The notes below the pieces were generated by a model. The model was not told the DNA's origin. It saw only the letters and a list, made by a program, of their open reading frames with translations, and made no database searches. A stretch of 64,000 nt of DNA from Cannabis sativa (lineage: Eukaryota; Streptophyta; Magnoliopsida; Rosales; Cannabaceae), in contig NC_083603.1 in the NCBI RefSeq assembly GCF_029168945.1, forward strand, positions 3,596,001-3,660,000, given 5' to 3'. The position numbers and the translations under genes were made by a program. The stretch's first letter is position 1. Each line of letters opens with the position of its first letter. Positions 60,040-64,000 of the stretch are shown one piece after another.

Positions 60040-60940
60040 ATACGACATCACGCAAGAGAAAACGGAGAGAGAGAGAGAGAGTGAACCAGAGCGAGAGAGA
60101 ACGAGAGTGAACCAGAGCGAGAGAGAACGAGCGCGAGAGAGAGAAGCGGAACGGCAGAAAGAGAAACGAATAGGGTTTTCATAATTAGGTCTTTTTCTTA
60201 TCATTTTCTATTTATATTTTTCAAATTTTACCCACAAAATTATTTTATTTTAATAAATAAAAATCTGATATAATTTTTTTTAAAAAAATATTAAATCTGA
60301 TATAATATTAAGGATCCTAAATTAAAGACCATCACAATTATTAATTAAAGATCCCGAATTAAGTCTCTAATTACATGTTAATTAAAAATAATTATCCAAT
60401 AATATTTTAGTCCTCTTTCACAATAATATTTTTAAATAACTTTCACAATAAATTTTCAAATACAACTAATTTCTAAAATTATCCTTTTATTGAAAAATAT
60501 ATAAATTCTAAATTTTCCAATTTTATAAATTCTCAAATTATAAATTTATTAAAAAAAATTCTTTTTTATTTTTTAAATTTGAAGTTTTTTTGGTATTTTA
60601 TTTTATTAAATACAAATTTTTTTAGGAAAAGAAAAAAGTACAATTTTTTTTATTTTTTTTAATTTAAAACCTTTTTAAAGTATTTTCTTTTATTAAATAC
60701 AAATTTTTTTATTAAGTAAAAAAAATTCTTTTTCTTTTTAAATCTGAAACTTTTTTTTTTTGGTAAACTAGAATATTTCCCAACAGTTTATAACTGTTGG
60801 GAATACTAAATATAGCCAACGGTTGTACTTAGTATTCCCAACAGTTATAAACTATTGGCATTTACTATTTTTTTTTTAAATTTCCTTTAGTATTGTCCAC
60901 GGTTCTTCACTGTTGGCATTTGTTTTTCCCAACGGTTTTT
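60040..60940. other. CACTA interior right of the captured fragment
   Basis: A GA-rich tract with GAGAGAGAGAG and GAACCAGAGCGAGAGAGAAC repeats (60,066-60,140) is probably the captured gene's 5' leader. AT-rich filler follows to about 60,770, then subterminal repeats. Confidence 0.5.
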
Positions 60941-61050
60941 TTGCTTCGGTTTTAAACTGTTGGGAAAAATCTCTCCTTACCTTTTCCAACGGTTTTCAAA
61001 ATTGACTCCCTTACAAACCGTTGGGAAAAGCCACTTTTGTAGTAGTGATA

Positions 61051-62043
61051 AAACACTTTTCATCAAAAACATTAATTCTGATGTGATTGTTGCTCAAATA
61101 TATGTTGATGATATTGTGTTTGGCTCTACTTCTAACTCTGAAGTGCAGGTTTTTGTTTCCCAAATGCAAAAGGAGTTCGAAATGAGTATGGTAGGTGAAC
61201 TCACTTATTTTCTCGGTCTTCAAGTGAAGCAATCAGATGAGGGAACTTTTGTCACTCAAAGCAAGTATGCAAAGAATTTGGTGAAAAAATTTGGCCTTGA
61301 AAAAGCCAAACATACCAACACTCCCATGAGCACAACTTTGAAATTAAGCAAAGATGAACAAGGAGTAAAGGTAGATCAAACTTTGTATCGAAGTATGATA
61401 GGAAGTTTGCTTTATCTTACTGCTAGTCGTCCTGATATTTGCTATAGTGTTGGTGTTTGTGCACGTTATCAGGCTAATCCCATGGAATCCCATCTTTCTG
61501 CTGTGAAAAGAATCATTCGCTATGTAAATAGCACTATTGATTTCGGGATTTGGTTTTCAAAAGACACTAATTCTAACCTTGTTTGCTTTAGTGATGCTGA
61601 TTGGGCAGGTAATGCTGATGATAGAAAAAGTACTAGTGGTGGATGTTTCTATCTTGGAAACAATTTGGTTTCATGGCATAGCAAGAAGCAAAACTCAATC
61701 TCTCCGTCCACAAGCGTAGGCCGAGTACATTCTTTGCGGTAGTTGTTGTACCCAATTGTTATGGATGAAACAAATGATGGCAGATTATGGGTTTGATTTG
61801 AAAACTTTAACCATTTTTTGTGATAACACTAGTGCTATAAACATTTCTAAGAATCCTGTTCAACACTCTCGCACTAAGCACATAGACATTCGTCATCACT
61901 TTATTAGAGAGCTTGTGGAAAATAAAATTCTTGTCTTAGAATATGTTGAAACTAGCAAACAAATTGCAGATATTTTTACTAAAGCTCTTGACTCGGTCCG
62001 ATTTATTTCTCTAAGGAAATCCTTAGGGGTTTGTACTGTTTAA
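61051..62043 (+). pseudogene. Sirevirus pol, part 2: reverse transcriptase end and RNase H
   Basis: It resumes exactly after the ATA duplication in the frame used before the CACTA. It has the catalytic QIYVDDIVFGST, the thumb region (MVGELTYFLGLQVKQ, YAKNLVKKFGLE, YRSMIGSLLYLTASRPDI) and RNase H (CFSDADWAGNADDRKSTSGG). One extra base near 61,716 shifts the frame at the conserved EAEY site. The rest, from LLWMKQMMADYGF through FCDNTSAINISKNPVQHSR to ADIFTKALD, is in another frame, ending at 62,043. Confidence 0.9.
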
Positions 62044-63540
62044 TGCTTTTATTTTTCCATAATCCTTGATATTTGAGTTGTCTTAGAGTTCATAATGTCT
62101 TGTCTTTGTCCTAGAAGAAAATTTCAACCTTATAAGAATTTCAGTCATTATTTTATTGCTAATGTTGTAATATTATGATGTCATACAGGTTTGTCAGGAA
62201 AATTGTCCACTCCTCACAGGAATATTCAGGTTCATCAAACAGTGTTATGTAAGCTACCATTTTCGAATGTTGTTGTTCAAAAACTGTGTGTTCAAGCTCC
62301 ATTGGATGAATAGAGCTACCTATCTCAATTTGTGAAAGCCATCTCTGAGTAAGTTGGAACTATGTAATTAGGAGTTATGTAGAAGATACGCTACCATTGA
62401 AAAGGGCTACCATTGAGGTAGTGTGACAAATAAGGTTTCCTATGGGTACAATTTATCAGAAAAAGTCTTTTTGACAAATTGGGCAATGTTCCCTGCTTAC
62501 ACTTTCACACACTAATGCTTGACACAGTTTGTGGTAAAATTTGTTTATTCTCGAAAATGGTGTTATAAAGCTATTACATACTGTTTGATGTGCTTTAATA
62601 TTCTTGGTGATGGAGTCAATTTTTCCTGTGAACCGGTATGACCTCATTCTATTACTTCATTAGTTTGATAAAATAATTTCTGATTATTCTTATGAGTTTG
62701 ATTTTTTCATCAGGGACAAAGACAAATGGACATTGTGAATTCTAGTTGCAAAAATATCAAGGTTATTTTATTTTTTCTGTATTTTAATCAAAAAAAAAAT
62801 AAATAAAAAAAATAAAATAAAAAAAAAAAGGTTCGTGATCGAGTTGTCAAGTGAGCTTTGTTAAAAATTTTGTTATTTTTTTGTTATGTTTCATTATGAT
62901 TTTAGACACAATTTTTGCTCTTAAGTGGTGATTAGTGCTTTTGTGTCTTGGTGTGTTCTCTTGTTCCCTATTTGCAATTTTTCTTTGGGGGGCATTTTTT
63001 TTAAAAATAAAAGAAAAGGGGGGCATATTTTTTTTCGAATTTATTTTCGAATCCTTGTATATATTTTTTCTTTTATTTTTTTCATTTCTTGGAAACATGT
63101 TTTAATTGTATTTATTTAGAATGTTTCCTTTATTTGTGGAGATTTGGTCTTTTTGGTGTTTATAGGAAACTTGTACTTAAATAATTAATTTTATTTTTGG
63201 TTTCCTTTTTGGTGGCTATTTCGGATTTGGTGGGGTTTTTATTTCTTGGATTTTGTGGGAATATATGGTTTCCTTTTTTCATTTAAGGAAACATTGACCA
63301 CATTTGAAAAACCTTCTTAGGTTTCCTTTTTTCTTTCCACACGTGGGTCAAAGGTAAGGAAGTTACCTTCCTTTTCAGTTTTTTTTTAATTTGGGCATTT
63401 AAAATTGAAAGTTATATATTCTCAACTTCCCATAATCCCACGATCACCACTCTCTCTTCTCTTTTTATTTTTTTTTTCTCTCAAAGGTCTAACATTGTTC
63501 AAAGTGTAAGAGAGTTTGTGTTCTAGGGTTTCAAAGAAAA
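62044..63540 (+). other. Sirevirus post-pol non-coding region with polypurine tracts
   Basis: No gene. An A-rich run lies at 62,789-62,832. Two similar purine/G-run motifs occur close together (TTTGGGGGGCATTTTT at about 62,984 and AAAAGGGGGGCATATTT at about 63,013). Multiple polypurine tracts after pol are described for Sireviruses. About 63,120-63,420 is rich in GGTTTCCTTTTT repeats. 63,421-63,540 resembles a plant leader. Confidence 0.5.
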
Positions 63541-64000
63541 ATGGCCAAAACTAAGAATGCCCAACCATCCAAGAAGCCCACTCGTGGATCTGCATCTGCT
63601 TCACCGGTGACTCCGCCTGTGCCGCCTGCTCCAGCAACCGGAGCTTCTGGTTCGTCTTCTGCTCCGACGAAGTCTGCCAAGAAATCGAAGACCCAAGCTC
63701 GAAAATCAGTGGCAAAATTCTCATCTCCTCTTGTTGGTGCCTCTCCTATTGCTTCTCCAACACCTGGGTTGGGTGATCATGATGAATCCCATTCATCCGA
63801 TCACACATTGTTGAAGTCCTCTTCTTCGAATGGTGCTCCTAATGTCGACCAAGCTTTGGTGACTTTGCCCACGGTGAGTTCTCGAACAAGGTCCAAGGTT
63901 TCCACTCCTTCAAAGCCTGAAGTGGTTAAACCTAAAATTGCATCCAAAGGGAAAAATGTGGTTTCTTCATCTTCAAAGGCCAAAAATCTCAAGGAGAATC
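63541..64000 (+). CDS. Ser/Pro/Lys-rich ORF, probably the extra post-pol Sirevirus gene (partial)
   Basis: It opens MAKTKNAQPSKKPTRG and stays open for 153 codons to the window edge. The visible part is low-complexity: Pro/Ala/Ser-rich (VTPPVPPAPATGASGSSS), basic (KSAKKSKTQARKS), with SSRTRSK further on. Many Sireviruses have an additional ORF between pol and the 3' LTR, sometimes called env-like; its N-terminus is often of this type, and the position fits. No signal peptide or membrane segment is visible. It could instead be a host gene. The conserved part, if any, lies beyond the window. Confidence 0.5.
   Translation, partial: MAKTKNAQPSKKPTRGSASASPVTPPVPPAPATGASGSSSAPTKSAKKSKTQARKSVAKFSSPLVGASPIASPTPGLGDHDESHSSDHTLLKSSSSNGAPNVDQALVTLPTVSSRTRSKVSTPSKPEVVKPKIASKGKNVVSSSSKAKNLKEN

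Larger units (their letters stand above)
58940..61047. mobile_element. Non-autonomous CACTA (En/Spm-type) element, 2.1 kb
   Basis: The termini CACTACTACAAAAGTG and CACTTTTGTAGTAGTG are inverted and begin with the diagnostic CACTA. A 3-bp duplication, ATA, flanks it (58,937-58,939 and 61,048-61,050). Within about 250 bp of each end the motif TTATAACTGTTGG and variants with CCAACGGTT occur repeatedly in both orientations; these are subterminal transposase-binding-type repeats. There is no transposase gene. The interior carries a captured host-gene fragment at 59,530-59,978. Confidence 0.92.
53774..64000 (+). mobile_element. Ty1/copia retrotransposon of Sirevirus type, 3' end outside the window
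   Basis: It consists of a 5' LTR (53,774-54,997), a tRNA-iMet primer site, gag with two zinc knuckles, protease, integrase, reverse transcriptase and RNase H up to 62,043, then about 2 kb more. A gag knuckle preceded by KCRECEGFGHTQSEC, and a long tail after RNase H, are typical of Sireviruses. The coding region is broken by at least five frame changes and by a CACTA insertion. No 3' LTR is visible before 64,000. Confidence 0.85.

Noticed and set aside
59962..60204. 80-codon minus-strand frame inside the CACTA element
   Set aside because: It runs through GA-rich leader sequence and out of frame with the captured arabinogalactan-peptide exons.
1..64000. CRISPR arrays, operons or prokaryotic-type systems
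   Set aside because: No regularly spaced identical repeats with unique spacers; introns and plant transposons show nuclear eukaryotic DNA.

Overview
The window is nuclear DNA of a flowering plant, most likely a eudicot. It is AT-rich, its host genes are cut by many short GT-AG introns, and it is crowded with plant-type transposons (Ty3/gypsy, Ty1/copia, Mutator-like, CACTA, MITEs, a tRNA-derived SINE, LINE relics). The sequence alone does not fix the species.

Layout. 1-10,027 is intergenic DNA: decayed repeats, a LINE RNase H relic, a copia relic and two small elements with perfect 9-bp target duplications. 10,019-29,498 is a three-level nest. A small MITE (target duplication TATACCAAT) was split by a Mutator-like element, MULE (TATAATTTA), and the MULE was split by a 9.4-kb Ty3/gypsy chromovirus (CTAAA). 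The MULE carries a broken transposase and, converging on it, an 11-exon gene for a DUF1985/Ulp1-like cysteine protease whose spliced reading frame I find open from ATG to stop. 29,499-35,000 is repeat-rich and includes a peculiar repeat family with a G-rich hexamer-like core, one copy of which was hit by a SINE.

Host genes. Two tandem, same-strand phosphoethanolamine N-methyltransferase (PEAMT) genes lie at 35,158-42,578 and 48,383-51,528. Each has 12 coding exons, predicts 498 aa and keeps the family's 25-codon upstream ORF, which in this family mediates translational control by phosphocholine. Copy A has transposon-swollen introns. Copy B is compact but has a stack of MITEs just upstream of its TATA box. 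At 53,278-53,719 (minus) lie the last two exons of an EamA/DMT-type transporter gene.

Right end. A Ty1/copia element of the Sirevirus type starts at 53,774, within the apparent intron upstream of those exons, and runs off the window. Its reverse transcriptase is interrupted at 58,940-61,047 by a 2.1-kb non-autonomous CACTA element (target duplication ATA) that carries a captured fragment of an arabinogalactan-peptide gene. A Ser/Pro/Lys-rich reading frame starting at 63,541, probably the extra post-pol ORF of the Sirevirus, is cut by the window edge.

What works together: the PEAMT pair would supply phosphocholine for phosphatidylcholine and glycine betaine. Nearly everything else is transposon sequence, and the most interesting parts are what the transposons carry: a Ulp1-like protease and an arabinogalactan-peptide fragment.
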